Assembly: GCF_001068775.1 (NCBI RefSeq)
Contig: NZ_JWAJ01000127.1
Span: 1 to 45,393, forward strand
Length of the DNA stretch: 45,393 nucleotides
Direction: 5' to 3'
Origin: Streptococcus pseudopneumoniae
Lineage (GTDB): Bacteria > Bacillota > Bacilli > Lactobacillales > Streptococcaceae
Position 1 is the first letter of the stretch. Each line of letters opens with the position of its first letter. A model generated the notes under the pieces. The model did not search any database, had not been told where the DNA came from, and worked only from the letters and a program-made list of their open reading frames with translations. Position numbers and translations under genes: made by a program. Shown here in pieces: positions 9,457 to 19,932 of the stretch.

Positions 9457-9768
9457 ATGTCATTAACATCGAAACAACGTGCCTTCCTCAACAGCCAGGC
9501 ACACACCCTCAAACCTATCATCCAAATCGGGAAAAATGGACTCAACGACCAAATCAAAACCAGCGTTCGTCAGGCACTTGATGCCCGTGAATTGATCAAG
9601 GTCACTCTCTTGCAAAACACAGATGAAAACATCCACGAAGTAGCTGAAATCTTGGAAGAAGAAATTGGTGTGGATACAGTCCAAAAAATCGGTCGTATCT
9701 TGATTTTGTATAAGCAATCAAGCAAGAAAGAAAATCGTAAGATTTCTAAAAAAGTTAAAGAAATTTAA
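9457..9768 (+). CDS. yhbY: YhbY family ribosome assembly RNA-binding protein
   Basis: Small CRS1/YhbY-domain (CRM) RNA-binding protein associated with the assembling 50S subunit. At 103 residues it is the usual size. The conserved opening LTSKQRAFLNSQAH and the GKNG loop of the CRM fold are present, and the C-terminus is a basic tail (KKENRKISKKVKEI). There is no good Shine-Dalgarno directly before the ATG, only an A-rich stretch. The gene starts 26 nt after the palindromic element, so its translation or mRNA end may depend on that structure. Confidence 0.92.
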   Translation: MSLTSKQRAFLNSQAHTLKPIIQIGKNGLNDQIKTSVRQALDARELIKVTLLQNTDENIHEVAEILEEEIGVDTVQKIGRILILYKQSSKKENRKISKKVKEI

Positions 9769-9818
9769 AAATATACTCCAAAAAACTGTTTTTACAGAAG
9801 ACTAAAGGAGATTAGCCT

Positions 9819-10448
9819 ATGGCAATCGAACTATTAACTCCCTTTACAAAAGTGGAGTTAGAGCCAGAAATAAAGGATAAAAAACGCAAACAAGTCGGTA
9901 TCTTGGGTGGAAATTTTAACCCTGTTCACAATGCCCATCTTATCGTGGCAGACCAAGTGCGCCAGCAGTTGGGATTGGATCAAGTTCTGCTCATGCCTGA
10001 GTATCAACCGCCTCACGTAGACAAAAAGGAAACCATCCCTGAGCACCATCGTCTCAAGATGCTTGAATTGGCAATTGACGGAATTGAAGGTTTAGCTATT
10101 GAAACCATTGAGCTAGAGCGCAAGGGCATTTCCTACACCTACGACACCATGAAGATTCTGACAGAGAAGAATCCAGATACCGATTATTACTTTATCATCG
10201 GTGCTGACATGGTAGACTATTTACCCAAATGGTATAGAATTGATGAACTGGTCGACCTCGTTCAGTTTGTAGGAGTTCAGCGACCACGCTACAAGGCTGG
10301 GACTTCTTATCCAGTCATCTGGGTGGATGTGCCCCTCATGGATATTTCATCTAGTATGGTGCGTGATTTCATCGCCCAAGGACGCACACCCAACTTTCTC
10401 CTACCCAAACCAGTGCTAGACTATATTGAGAAAGAAGGGCTTTACTGA
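9819..10448 (+). CDS. nadD: Nicotinate-nucleotide adenylyltransferase NadD
   Basis: Converts nicotinate mononucleotide and ATP to deamido-NAD in NAD synthesis. The nucleotidyltransferase signature [11 protein letters not shown] is at residues 30-40, and the C-terminal [10 protein letters not shown] motif of the same fold is near 176-185. About 25 residues precede the Rossmann core, the usual streptococcal N-terminal extension. RBS AAAGGAG lies before the ATG. The stop overlaps the yqeK start by one base (TGATG), indicating coupled translation. Confidence 0.95.
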   Translation: MAIELLTPFTKVELEPEIKDKKRKQVGILGGNFNPVHNAHLIVADQVRQQLGLDQVLLMPEYQPPHVDKKETIPEHHRLKMLELAIDGIEGLAIETIELERKGISYTYDTMKILTEKNPDTDYYFIIGADMVDYLPKWYRIDELVDLVQFVGVQRPRYKAGTSYPVIWVDVPLMDISSSMVRDFIAQGRTPNFLLPKPVLDYIEKEGLY

Positions 10449-11041
10449 TGGCATATCAAGACTATATCAACTGTTCGCGTGAAGAATTGTTGGAAAAAAT
10501 GGCAGAGCTCCTACCTGAAAAACGTCTAACCCATTGTTTGGGTGTAGAGCGTGCGGCCATAGAATTGGCTCAGCGCTTTGGTGTGGATGTTGAGAAAGCT
10601 GGTTTGGCAGGTCTCCTTCATGACTATGCTAAAAAGCTATCAGATCAAGAATTTTTAGACTTGATAGATCGTTATCAACTTGACTCTGATCTTAAAAACT
10701 GGGGCAATAATGTCTGGCATGGCATGGTCGGCATTTACAAGATTCAGGAAGATTTGGATTTACAAAATGCTGAAATCCTACGAGCTATTGAAATCCATAC
10801 AGTCGGGGCTGACCAGATGACTGATCTTGATAAGGTTATCTATGTCGCAGACTATATAGAGCATAATCGTGCCTTTCCTGGAGTAGATATTGCACGTGAG
10901 ATTGCTGAGCTATCGCTCAATAAGGCAGTGGCCTACGAAACAGCTCGCACTGTGGAGCATCTAGCTCATCAGGGATTCCCCATCTATCCCCAAACCCTTG
11001 AAACCTATAACGCCTATGTGCACTATTTAAAAGAGGATTAA
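10448..11041 (+). CDS. yqeK: YqeK family HD-domain hydrolase (diadenosine tetraphosphatase, symmetrical)
   Basis: HD-superfamily metal-dependent phosphohydrolase. Family members split diadenosine tetraphosphate to two ADP. The metal-binding His/Asp pattern is visible: H29 in RLTHCLGV, H58-D59 in LLHDYAK, and later H and D in EIHTVG and YVADYIE. Length 197 is normal. It overlaps nadD by one base and abuts the hydrolase gene downstream with no gap. Confidence 0.93.
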   Translation: MAYQDYINCSREELLEKMAELLPEKRLTHCLGVERAAIELAQRFGVDVEKAGLAGLLHDYAKKLSDQEFLDLIDRYQLDSDLKNWGNNVWHGMVGIYKIQEDLDLQNAEILRAIEIHTVGADQMTDLDKVIYVADYIEHNRAFPGVDIAREIAELSLNKAVAYETARTVEHLAHQGFPIYPQTLETYNAYVHYLKED

Positions 11042-11542
11042 ATGAAGACGGCTTTTATCATTATTGATGTACAAAATATTTTAGTGAAAACGGGGTTTCA
11101 GACAAAAGGTCTATTGGAAAAAATTTCTTATTTACAAAACCAAGCTAGAAGTAAGAATATCGAAATTATCTATGTTCAACATATTGAGAACCCTGAAGCC
11201 CAAACATCAGAAGATTGGCAGTTATCTGCGCTTTTAAATCGAAAACCTGATGAAAAGGTCTTTCAGAAGAAGTATAATAGTATTTTCAAAGAAACTGGTT
11301 TAAAAGAATACTTGGATAAACAGGGGATTAAAAAATTAGTTTTATGTGGTATGCAGACAGAATATTGTGTGGATACCTCTGTCAAGGTTGCTTTTGAATA
11401 TGGCTATAAGCTTATTATTCCAGAAGGAACTTGCACAACGTTTGATGGGGATGACATTCCAGCTGAAACGATAAATGAATTTTATGAGGACATTTGGGAG
11501 GAGCGCTTTGCAGATGTCCTAGATTACAAATATATTTTCTAG
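11042..11542 (+). CDS. Isochorismatase-like cysteine hydrolase
   Basis: Cysteine hydrolase of the isochorismatase/nicotinamidase superfamily. The likely triad is D9 (IIDVQN), a Lys in FQKKYNS near residue 78 and C109 in GMQTEYCVDTS. Substrate is not decided by sequence. Its place between yqeK and rsfS, in a stretch with nadD, makes an NAD-related amidase role possible but unproven. The ATG directly follows the yqeK stop, so translation is probably coupled. Confidence 0.87.
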   Translation: MKTAFIIIDVQNILVKTGFQTKGLLEKISYLQNQARSKNIEIIYVQHIENPEAQTSEDWQLSALLNRKPDEKVFQKKYNSIFKETGLKEYLDKQGIKKLVLCGMQTEYCVDTSVKVAFEYGYKLIIPEGTCTTFDGDDIPAETINEFYEDIWEERFADVLDYKYIF

Positions 11543-11554
11543 AAAGAGGACTAA

Positions 11555-11908
<354 letters not shown>

Positions 11909-11914
11909 AAGATG

Positions 11915-11943
11915 AACTCAGTTGTAATCAACTGGGTTTTATT
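11915..11943 (+). terminator. Terminator after rsfS
   Basis: A 10-bp stem with one G-U pair (11915-11924 with 11929-11938), TAAT loop and following TT-ATTT. Confidence 0.75.
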
Positions 11944-12018
11944 TGCTTATGTTAGAAGAAAATTGTTAGAAAGGTAAGGGCTAGTGGTGTTTACCATGGG
12001 GCTCTTGGTATCATGATT

Positions 12019-12759
12019 ATGGCAACTTATGAAACTTTTGCGGCGGTCTATGATGCGGTTATGGATGATAGTTTATACGACAAATGGACGGACTTTTCTC
12101 TGCGTCATTTACCTAAAACCAAGGACAGAAAGAAACTCTTGGAGCTTGCTTGCGGGACAGGGATCCAGTCTGTGCGCTTTTCTCAAGCGGGTTTTGATGT
12201 GACTGGACTTGATTTGAGTGCGGATATGTTGAAGATTGCCGAAAAGAGAGCGGCTTCAGCCAAGCAAAAGATTGATTTCATTGAAGGCAATATGCTGGAT
12301 TTATCCAAGGCTGGTCAATACGACTTTGTCACGTGTTACTCGGACTCAATCTGTTACATGCAGGATGAAGTGGAAGTAGGGGATGTCTTTAAAGAAGTCT
12401 ATAATGCTCTCAATGAGGATGGGGTCTTTATCTTTGATGTGCATTCGACTTACCAGACAGATGAGGTCTTCCCAGGCTATTCCTACCATGAAAACGCCGA
12501 AGACTTTGCCATGCTTTGGGATACCTATGAGGACGATGCTCCTCACTCCATCGTGCATGAACTGACCTTCTTTGTCAAGGAGGCAGATGGTTCCTTTAGC
12601 CGTCATGATGAGGTACATGAGGAACGAACTTACGAGGTCTTGACCTATGATATCTTGCTGGAACAGGCTGGTTTCAAATCCTTCAAACTCTTTGCGGACT
12701 TTGAAGACAAGGAGCCTACAGAAACTAGCACCCGTTGGTTTTTTGTGGCACAAAAGTAG
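12019..12759 (+). CDS. Class I SAM-dependent methyltransferase (YqeM-like)
   Basis: Rossmann-fold methyltransferase. Motif I is LLELACGTG, followed by the acidic loop GLDLS that binds the SAM ribose. In Firmicutes a homologue called YqeM lies at the same position after rsfS, and its substrate is unknown. The frame has ATGs at 12013 and 12019. I prefer 12019 (MATYETF) because homologues begin there, but neither has a clear Shine-Dalgarno. 246 residues. tmcAL follows after 9 nt. Confidence 0.85.
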   Translation: MATYETFAAVYDAVMDDSLYDKWTDFSLRHLPKTKDRKKLLELACGTGIQSVRFSQAGFDVTGLDLSADMLKIAEKRAASAKQKIDFIEGNMLDLSKAGQYDFVTCYSDSICYMQDEVEVGDVFKEVYNALNEDGVFIFDVHSTYQTDEVFPGYSYHENAEDFAMLWDTYEDDAPHSIVHELTFFVKEADGSFSRHDEVHEERTYEVLTYDILLEQAGFKSFKLFADFEDKEPTETSTRWFFVAQK

Positions 12760-12768
12760 GAGAATATC

Positions 12769-13866
12769 ATGACCATTACAGGTATTATCGCGGAGTTCAA
12801 TCCTTTTCATAATGGCCACAAATACCTGCTGGACCAGGCGGAGGGACTGAAAATTGTTGCCATGTCTGGGAATTTCATACAGCGTGGGGAGCCTGCTATC
12901 GTGGATAAGTGGACACGGGCTCAGATGGCGCTGGAAAATGGGGCGGACTTAGTGGTAGAATTGCCCTTTTTAGTCAGTGTCCAAGCAGCAGATTTTTTCG
13001 GTCAAGGAGCTGTGGGTATCTTGGCTCGCTTGGGCATTGATAGTCTAGTTTTTGGGACAGAGGAAGTTCGAGATTATCAGAAAATCGCTGACTTATACAC
13101 AGAGAAAGGAGTTGAGATGGAGAAATTTGTGGAAAATCTGCCTGATTCTCTCTCTTATCCTCAGAAAACGCAAGCTATGTGGAAGGAGTTTGCAGGTCTT
13201 GATTTTTCAGGCAATACGCCTAATCATGTCCTTGCTCTCGCTTATGCCAAGGCGGTTGCAGGACGAAACATCAGACTTCATCCGATTCAGCGTCAGGGGG
13301 CTGGTTACCATTCTGTGGACCAGGATGTGGACTTCGCCTCGGCGACAGCCCTCCGTCAGCACCAAAGGGACAAAGATTTCTTAGAACGCTTTATGTCTTC
13401 TGTTGCCATATTTGAGCAGGCCAGTAAGGTGAGCTGGGAAGACTATTTTCCCTTGCTCCGCTATCAAATCTTGTCCAATCCAGACCTAACCACTATCTAT
13501 CAGGTCAATCAGGAAATGGCAGTGCGCATTAAAGAGGCTATTAAAACAGCCAAGTCTGTGGAAGACTTGGTTGAGGTGGTTGCGACCAAGCGTTACACCA
13601 AGGCGCGTGTTAGACGCCTCTTGACCTATATCTTGGTGCAGGCTAGAGAAAGTGATTCGCCAGAAGGTATTCATGTTCTCGGTTTTACCGAAAAAGGCAG
13701 GAACCACCTCAAATCTCTGAAAGAACAAGTCCATCTAGTCAGCCGAATTGGTAAAGAGCCCTGGGATGTCATGACCCAAAAGGCAGATCAAATCTATCAA
13801 TTGGGGAATCCAAATTTCTCAGAGCAGAATTTTGGTAGAGTACCGATTAAAATCGAATCGAACTAA
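12769..13866 (+). CDS. tmcAL: tRNA(Met) cytidine acetate ligase TmcAL
   Basis: Forms N4-acetylcytidine at the wobble base of elongator tRNA-Met, using acetate and ATP (formerly YlbM). The adenylylation signature is at the N-terminus: [17 protein letters not shown], with HNGH at 14-17. Further family stretches are [17 protein letters not shown] and the C-terminal [17 protein letters not shown]. At 365 residues it is complete. RBS AGGAG lies 7 nt before the ATG. The stop codon is part of a terminator unit that recurs after yoeB. Confidence 0.93.
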   Translation: MTITGIIAEFNPFHNGHKYLLDQAEGLKIVAMSGNFIQRGEPAIVDKWTRAQMALENGADLVVELPFLVSVQAADFFGQGAVGILARLGIDSLVFGTEEVRDYQKIADLYTEKGVEMEKFVENLPDSLSYPQKTQAMWKEFAGLDFSGNTPNHVLALAYAKAVAGRNIRLHPIQRQGAGYHSVDQDVDFASATALRQHQRDKDFLERFMSSVAIFEQASKVSWEDYFPLLRYQILSNPDLTTIYQVNQEMAVRIKEAIKTAKSVEDLVEVVATKRYTKARVRRLLTYILVQARESDSPEGIHVLGFTEKGRNHLKSLKEQVHLVSRIGKEPWDVMTQKADQIYQLGNPNFSEQNFGRVPIKIESN

Positions 13867-13890
13867 GTCTACTGAGAGGTAGGCTTTTTA
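13863..13890 (+). repeat. Left copy of stop-plus-terminator direct repeat flanking yefM-yoeB
   Basis: These 28 bases match 14506-14533 at 26 positions. The repeat begins one base before the tmcAL TAA and forms a hairpin (13865-13873 with 13878-13886, GAGA loop) followed by a T tract. The two differences between copies both preserve pairing (G-U versus A-U), so both copies keep terminator form. Confidence 0.85.
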
Positions 13891-13937
13891 AGTTTTTTCG
13901 AATAAATAGATAGAAATGGAAAAACTTGTACAAGTTC

Positions 13938-13966
13938 CTGACAATTTCTTTCTTTTCGTGTATAAT
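13938..13966 (+). promoter_or_regulatory. yefM-yoeB promoter
   Basis: -35 CTGACA (13938-13943), 17-bp spacer and perfect -10 TATAAT (13961-13966), 30 nt before the preferred yefM start. Confidence 0.85.
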
Positions 13967-13996
13967 AGTGGAAAAGAGGTAAAACGAGGTATGGTT

Positions 13997-14251
13997 ATGG
14001 AAGCAGTTCTTTACTCAACTTTCCGAAATCATTTAAAGGACTATATGAAGAAGGTAAACGATGAATTTGAACCTTTGACAGTTGTCAACAAAAATCCAGA
14101 CGAGGACATTGTAGTCCTTTCAAAGAGCGAGTGGGATAGTATTCAAGAAACCTTGAGAATTGCTCAGAATAAGGAACTTTCTGACAAGGTCTTGCGAGGA
14201 ATGTCCCAAGTTCGTGCGGGACACACTCAGGTGCATGTGATTGAGGAGTGA
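13997..14251 (+). CDS. yefM: YefM-type antitoxin (Phd/YefM family)
   Basis: Antitoxin that binds the YoeB nuclease and, with it, represses its own promoter. The frame is open from 13916, but those upstream codons overlap the promoter. The start at 13997 (MEAVLYSTFRNHL) gives 84 residues, the family size, and has ACGAGG seven bases upstream. The ATG at 13991 would lie only one base after that RBS. The N-terminal DNA-binding fold and the PDEDIVVLSKSEWDSIQETLRI segment typical of YefM are present. The C-terminal part that wraps YoeB looks complete. Confidence 0.9.
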   Translation: MEAVLYSTFRNHLKDYMKKVNDEFEPLTVVNKNPDEDIVVLSKSEWDSIQETLRIAQNKELSDKVLRGMSQVRAGHTQVHVIEE

Positions 14252-14254
14252 TGG

Positions 14255-14509
14255 ATGCTACTCAAGTTTACAGAAGACGTCTGGGCGGATTATTGCTATT
14301 GGCAGAACCAAGATAAGAAAACACTAAAAAGAATCAATAAACTAATCAAGGATATTCAACGCGATCCTTTTACAGGAATTGGTAAACCAAAACCGCTCAA
14401 GTATGATTACCAAGGAGCTTGGTCACGTCGTATTGATGCAGAAAATCGCTTGATATATATGATGGATGGAGATAGCATCGCTTTCTTGTCCTTTAAAGAT
14501 TACTACTAA
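14255..14509 (+). CDS. yoeB: YoeB-type mRNA interferase with altered catalytic residues
   Basis: RelE-superfamily ribosome-dependent mRNA endonuclease, 84 residues, colinear without gaps with E. coli YoeB as I remember it. In that alignment the catalytic triad E46/R65/H83 reads K46/R65/Y83 here: codon 46 is AAA in GKPKPLK and codon 83 is TAC in the terminal KDYY. Each change can arise from one transition (GAA to AAA, CAC to TAC). With general base and general acid both replaced the nuclease is probably inactive, although fold and antitoxin contacts appear kept. Start ATG is 3 nt after the yefM stop, with GAGGAG overlapping that stop. Confidence 0.9.
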   Translation: MLLKFTEDVWADYCYWQNQDKKTLKRINKLIKDIQRDPFTGIGKPKPLKYDYQGAWSRRIDAENRLIYMMDGDSIAFLSFKDYY

Positions 14510-14533
14510 GTCTACTGAGAGGTGGACTTTTTA
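14506..14533 (+). repeat. Right copy of stop-plus-terminator direct repeat after yoeB
   Basis: Matches 13863-13890 at 26 of 28 positions. It includes the yoeB TAA and a terminator hairpin (14510-14516 with 14521-14527) with a following T tract. Confidence 0.85.
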
Positions 14534-14645
14534 TAATTTGTGTGTAAAAAATCTTTAAAAATTTTCTTAGTAACAATAGCCTAGTTTATTAGGGAAAATA
14601 AGGATTTTTAGCCTTGAAATGACCAAAACAACTTCAAATTAAGGT

Positions 14646-14674
14646 TTGTTAAAAATGATTTTTTATGGTAAAAT
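14646..14674 (+). promoter_or_regulatory. rny promoter
   Basis: -35 TTGTTA (14646-14651), 17-bp spacer ending TGG and -10 TAAAAT (14669-14674), about 50 nt before the rny ATG. Confidence 0.75.
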
Positions 14675-14723
14675 ATATAAGAATGCATATCATTCGGATA
14701 AACAAATAAATTGAGGTAAAAAC

Positions 14724-16337
14724 ATGGAAATTATGGCGATTGTTATCGTTGTTTTTGCCGTCATCATTGGTTTAGTCATTGGATATGTCAGCATCTCAGT
14801 CAAGATGAAATCATCACAAGAGGCTGCAGAGCTGATGCTTTTAAATGCTGAACAAGAAGCAACTAATTTACGAGGACAAGCTGAGCGCGAAGCGGATTTA
14901 TTACTCAATGAAGCTAAGAGCGAAAGCAAGTCTCTTAAAAAAGAAGCACTATTGGAGGCCAAAGAAGAAGCCAGAAAATACCGTGAAGAAGTGGACGCTG
15001 AATTTAAATCAGAACGTCAAGAACTCAAGCAAATCGAAAGTCGTTTGACCGAACGTGCTAGCAGTCTTGATCGTAAAGATGACAATTTGACGAACAAAGA
15101 AAAAACACTTGAACAAAAAGAACAAAGTATTTCTGATAGAGCAAAAAACCTTGATGTACGTGAAGAGCAACTAGAAGAAATTGAGAAACAAAAGCAAGCT
15201 GAACTAGAACGTATCGGAACTCTGACTCAGTCGGAAGCAAAAGACATTATCTTGGCTCAGACAGAGGAAAACTTAACTAAGGAAATTGCTGGTCGTATTC
15301 GTGAGGCTGAGCAAGAAGTCAAGGAACGTTCAGACAAATTGGCTAAGGATATCTTGTCCCAAGCTATGCAGAGAATTGCTGGTGAGTATGTGGCTGAGTC
15401 TACTAACTCTACGGTTCATCTGCCTGATGATACCATGAAAGGTCGCATCATTGGTCGTGAAGGGCGTAACATCCGTACTTTTGAAAGTTTGACAGGGGTT
15501 GATGTCATCATTGATGATACGCCAGAAGTGGTAACCTTGTCAGGTTTTGATCCTATCCGTCGCGAGATTGCCCGTATGACTATGGAAACCTTGCTTAAGG
15601 ATGGACGTATTCACCCAGCTCGTATCGAAGAGTTGGTTGAGAAAAATCGTCAAGAGATTGATAACAAGATTCGTGAATATGGTGAAGCTGCAGCCTATGA
15701 AATTGGTGCACCGAATCTTCACCCAGACTTGATGAAGATTATGGGTCGCTTGCAGTTCCGTACTTCATACGGACAAAACGTCTTGCGTCACTCGATTGAA
15801 GTGGCTAAGTTGGCTGGTATCATGGCTAGTGAACTTGGTGAAAATGCTACCCTTGCTCGTCGCGCGGGATTCCTTCACGATATTGGTAAAGCCATTGACC
15901 GTGAGGTAGAGGGTAGCCACGTTGAGATTGGTACTGAATTGGCTCGCAAGTACAAGGAACACCCAGTTGTGGTCAATACTATTGCCAGTCACCACGGAGA
16001 TGTAGAACCTGAAAGTGTGATCGCAGTCATCGTTGCTGCGGCGGATGCCTTGAGTGCTGCCCGTCCAGGAGCTCGTAGTGAATCACTTGAAAGCTACATC
16101 AAACGTCTCCATGATTTAGAGGAAATTGCTAATAGCTTTGAAGGTGTTCAAAATAGCTTTGCCCTTCAAGCAGGTCGCGAAATCCGTATCATGGTAAATC
16201 CAGGTCAAATCAAAGATGACAAAGTCACAATCTTGGCTCATAAAGTTCGTGAGAAAATCGAAAACAATCTCGATTATCCAGGAAATATCAAGGTAACCGT
16301 GATTCGTGAACTTCGTGCAGTTGATTATGCAAAATAA
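14724..16337 (+). CDS. rny: Ribonuclease Y
   Basis: Membrane-bound endoribonuclease that starts mRNA decay in Firmicutes. In order: an N-terminal membrane helix (about residues 5-25); a long charged coiled coil (about 30-190, rich in E, K, A and Q); a KH domain ([15 protein letters not shown], about 235-250); and an HD domain with H385-D386 in [10 protein letters not shown]. At 537 residues it is standard length. RBS TTGAGGT precedes the ATG. A terminator follows, so it is probably monocistronic. Confidence 0.97.
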   Translation: MEIMAIVIVVFAVIIGLVIGYVSISVKMKSSQEAAELMLLNAEQEATNLRGQAEREADLLLNEAKSESKSLKKEALLEAKEEARKYREEVDAEFKSERQELKQIESRLTERASSLDRKDDNLTNKEKTLEQKEQSISDRAKNLDVREEQLEEIEKQKQAELERIGTLTQSEAKDIILAQTEENLTKEIAGRIREAEQEVKERSDKLAKDILSQAMQRIAGEYVAESTNSTVHLPDDTMKGRIIGREGRNIRTFESLTGVDVIIDDTPEVVTLSGFDPIRREIARMTMETLLKDGRIHPARIEELVEKNRQEIDNKIREYGEAAAYEIGAPNLHPDLMKIMGRLQFRTSYGQNVLRHSIEVAKLAGIMASELGENATLARRAGFLHDIGKAIDREVEGSHVEIGTELARKYKEHPVVVNTIASHHGDVEPESVIAVIVAAADALSAARPGARSESLESYIKRLHDLEEIANSFEGVQNSFALQAGREIRIMVNPGQIKDDKVTILAHKVREKIENNLDYPGNIKVTVIRELRAVDYAK

Positions 16338-16346
16338 ATAAGAAAG

Positions 16347-16372
16347 AGCAGTTGAAAAATTACTGCTTTTTT
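16347..16372 (+). terminator. Terminator after rny
   Basis: AGCAGT (16347-16352) pairs with ACTGCT (16362-16367), followed by T6. Confidence 0.75.
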
Positions 16373-16416
16373 GTTACACTAGATAGAAAGATTGTAGTGT
16401 GCAGAAATGGCTTTAG

Positions 16417-17100
<684 letters not shown>

Positions 17101-17127
17101 AATTTAGAAAACAGGTACAAACAAATG

Positions 17128-17439
17128 ATGCTTAAACCCTCTATTGATACCTTACTTGACAAGGTACCATCAAAATATTCACTCGTCATCTTGGAAGCAA
17201 AGCGTGCTCATGAATTAGAAGCTGGAGCACCTGCTACTCAAGAATTTAAATCTGAAAAATCTACTCTTCGTGCCCTGGAAGAAATTGAATCTGGGAATGT
17301 AACCATCCACCCAGATCCAGAAGGGAAACGCGAAGCTGTTCGTCGTCGTATCGAAGAAGAAAGACGATTGAAAGAAGAAGAAGAAAAGAAAATTAAAGAG
17401 CAAATCGCGAAAGAAAAAGAAGAAGGTGAAAAAATTTAA
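17128..17439 (+). CDS. rpoZ: RNA polymerase omega subunit
   Basis: Omega subunit, which helps assemble and stabilise RNA polymerase. The core [20 protein letters not shown] and the ALEEIESG stretch fit the RpoZ family. The C-terminus is a streptococcal extension of alternating Glu/Lys/Arg that should form a helix. Two adjacent ATGs (17125 and 17128) are possible and share an AGG upstream. I use the second, giving 103 residues, but the difference is one Met. Confidence 0.93.
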   Translation: MLKPSIDTLLDKVPSKYSLVILEAKRAHELEAGAPATQEFKSEKSTLRALEEIESGNVTIHPDPEGKREAVRRRIEEERRLKEEEEKKIKEQIAKEKEEGEKI

Positions 17440-17523
17440 GGTTGGGGGGACTCAATCTTATTTTTTCTATTGTAAGAATACTCAATCAATTAAAAGGATT
17501 TAAGCAAAGAAGGAGGTGAGGAT

Positions 17524-19920
17524 ATGGCTATTGCAAAAATCATTGTGGATGTTCCCTTGATGCAGACAGACCAGCCATATAGCTACAAGATTCCAGAGGA
17601 ATTTGAAGAGATGCTGGAAGTTGGCATGCGAGTTCATGTGCCTTTTGGGAAGGCCAATCGCTTGATTCAGGGAATTGTTCTTGGGTTGGAGTCTCAATCT
17701 GATGCAGATGTGGCAGACGAGGACTTAAAAGAAATTGCCGAGGTACTGGACTTTTCTCCTGTCTTAACGGAGGAACAACTCTGGCTAGCTGAAGAACTAC
17801 GTAAATCAGTCTTCTCATACAAAATCTCTATTCTTAAAGCCATGCTTCCTGGATTTTTGAACTCTAGTTATGATAAAATCCTCTATCCTCTGGAAGGCTT
17901 GAGTCAGGAAGATAAAGAGCGATTGTTTGGTTCGCAGGAGTCTCTAGCATTTTCATCTCTTGACCTGGGAAAGCAAGCTGAGATGATGCGTTTGACCCGA
18001 AAAGGAATCTTGAAGCTAGAGTATCAGGCTGTGGATCAGAAGAAAGTTAAGACGCAGTCTTGGATTCAAGTGAATCTTAATCATTTAGAAAAACTAGAAA
18101 TCTCAAATCGTGCCAAGAAGAAATTGGAACTGCGAGATTATTTATTAGCTCATCCAGAAAGTACTCCTTTGTCAGCCTTATTAGAAAATTACTCACGGGA
18201 ACAAGTCAATTTCTTTGTGGAACAGGGTGCTTTGACGATTCTTCAGAAGGAAGTTCAACGTTCAGCTGCTTACTTTGAAGGAATCGAGTCAAATCAAGCC
18301 TTAGAGTTAAACCCAGAGCAAAAAGTAGCCTGTGAGGCGGTTGCTGGCGCGATAGGGAAGCAACACTCTCCCTTTCTCCTTCAAGGAATTACAGGAAGTG
18401 GGAAAACTGAGGTTTACTTGCAGATTATCCAAGGTGCCTTGGATATGGGAAAAACAGCGATTGTTCTTGTACCAGAGATCTCTCTGACACCTCAAATGAC
18501 AGAGCGATTTATTGCTCGTTTTGGTGAACAAGTAGCCATTCTCCATTCGGGTTTGTCCAATGGTGAAAAGTACGATGAATGGCGCAAGGTGGAGCGTGGA
18601 GATGCTCAGGTAGTTGTAGGGGCCAGATCTGCTATTTTTGCGCCTTTAAAAAATCTAGGTGTTATCATTATCGATGAAGAGCATGAGGCCAGCTACAAGC
18701 AAGATAGCAATCCGCGTTATCATGCTAGGGATGTGGCTCTTTTACGAGCCCAGTACAATCAAGCAGCATTAGTCCTTGGTTCTGCAACACCGAGTTTAGA
18801 AAGCCGTGCACGTGCTGGCAAGGGTGTCTATCAGCATCTGCGTCTGACTCAACGGGCCAATCCTTTAGCAAGTATTCCTGAAGTTCAACTCATTGACTTC
18901 CGTGATTACATCGGGCAGAATGAAACATCAAACTTTACACCTCCTCTCATTGAGGCAATTCAAGATCGACTGGACAAAAAAGAGCAGGTTGTTCTCATGC
19001 TCAATCGTCGTGGTTATTCCAGTTTTGTCATGTGCCGGGAATGTGGGACCGTCGATACCTGTCCTAACTGCGATATTTCCTTGACCTTGCACATGGATAC
19101 TAAGACTATGAATTGTCATTATTGTGGTTTTTCTAAGGAAATTCCTCATGTCTGTCCAAACTGTCAAAGTCGCAGTATTCGTTACTATGGAACAGGAACT
19201 CAGAAAGCCTATGATGAGCTAACAGAACTCTTTCCAGAGGCACGTATTCTGCGCATGGATGTGGATACAACTCGTAAGAAGGGCAGTCACCAAGCTCTAC
19301 TAGACCAGTTCGGAAAAGGAGAGGCAGATATTTTACTGGGGACCCAGATGATTGCTAAGGGATTGGATTTTCCAAATGTGACCTTGGTTGGTGTTCTCAA
19401 TGCGGACACAGCCTTGAACCTGCCTGATTTCCGTTCTTCTGAGAGAACTTTCCAACTCTTGACCCAGGTGGCAGGACGAGCAGGAAGGGCTGAAAAAGCT
19501 GGGCAGGTCTTGATCCAGTCTTACAATCCTCAGCACTATGCTATTCGCTTTGCCAAGGATCAGGACTATGAAGGCTTTTATGCCTATGAAATGGGCATCA
19601 GACGTCAGTTGGGTTATCCACCTTATTATTTCACAATTGGAATTACCTTGTCTCATAAGAAAGAAGAAGAGGTTCTTAAACGTGCTTATCAAGTCATGGA
19701 AATATTGCGGTCAGGTTTGTCGGATGCTAGTATAATTCTTGGTCCAACGCCAAAACCTATTGCTCGAACCCACAACCTCTATCATTACCAGATTTTAATC
19801 AAATACCGTTTAGAAGATGATCTTGGTCCAACCCTTAACCAGGTCTTGGCCTTGACACAAGAACGGGAAAATAGCGAACTTCGTCTCAGTATTGACCACG
19901 AACCGCAACAATTTTTATAA
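17524..19920 (+). CDS. priA: Primosomal protein N' (replication restart helicase PriA)
   Basis: 3'-to-5' DNA helicase that reloads the replisome at stalled forks. It has an N-terminal DNA-binding domain (about residues 1-230) and a helicase core with Walker A GITGSGKT (288-295) and the DEEH box (IIIDEEHEASYKQD). The zinc-binding region carries paired CxxC motifs (CRECGTVDTCPNC, CHYCG, CPNC). C-terminal helicase motifs include QVAGRAGRAEK. Full length at 798 residues. Strong RBS AAGGAGGTGA precedes the ATG; fmt follows after 12 nt. Confidence 0.97.
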   Translation: MAIAKIIVDVPLMQTDQPYSYKIPEEFEEMLEVGMRVHVPFGKANRLIQGIVLGLESQSDADVADEDLKEIAEVLDFSPVLTEEQLWLAEELRKSVFSYKISILKAMLPGFLNSSYDKILYPLEGLSQEDKERLFGSQESLAFSSLDLGKQAEMMRLTRKGILKLEYQAVDQKKVKTQSWIQVNLNHLEKLEISNRAKKKLELRDYLLAHPESTPLSALLENYSREQVNFFVEQGALTILQKEVQRSAAYFEGIESNQALELNPEQKVACEAVAGAIGKQHSPFLLQGITGSGKTEVYLQIIQGALDMGKTAIVLVPEISLTPQMTERFIARFGEQVAILHSGLSNGEKYDEWRKVERGDAQVVVGARSAIFAPLKNLGVIIIDEEHEASYKQDSNPRYHARDVALLRAQYNQAALVLGSATPSLESRARAGKGVYQHLRLTQRANPLASIPEVQLIDFRDYIGQNETSNFTPPLIEAIQDRLDKKEQVVLMLNRRGYSSFVMCRECGTVDTCPNCDISLTLHMDTKTMNCHYCGFSKEIPHVCPNCQSRSIRYYGTGTQKAYDELTELFPEARILRMDVDTTRKKGSHQALLDQFGKGEADILLGTQMIAKGLDFPNVTLVGVLNADTALNLPDFRSSERTFQLLTQVAGRAGRAEKAGQVLIQSYNPQHYAIRFAKDQDYEGFYAYEMGIRRQLGYPPYYFTIGITLSHKKEEEVLKRAYQVMEILRSGLSDASIILGPTPKPIARTHNLYHYQILIKYRLEDDLGPTLNQVLALTQERENSELRLSIDHEPQQFL

Positions 19921-19932
19921 GAAGGAGAAGAT

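Noticed and set aside
12346..12819. 157-codon open frame on minus across the methyltransferase gene
   Set aside because: Antisense to a conserved gene, no recognisable domain and no promoter or RBS.
13916..13996. Upstream extension of YefM to an ATG at 13916
   Set aside because: It would be translated from DNA containing the promoter -35 and -10; the RBS fits the start at 13997 and the resulting 84 residues match the family.
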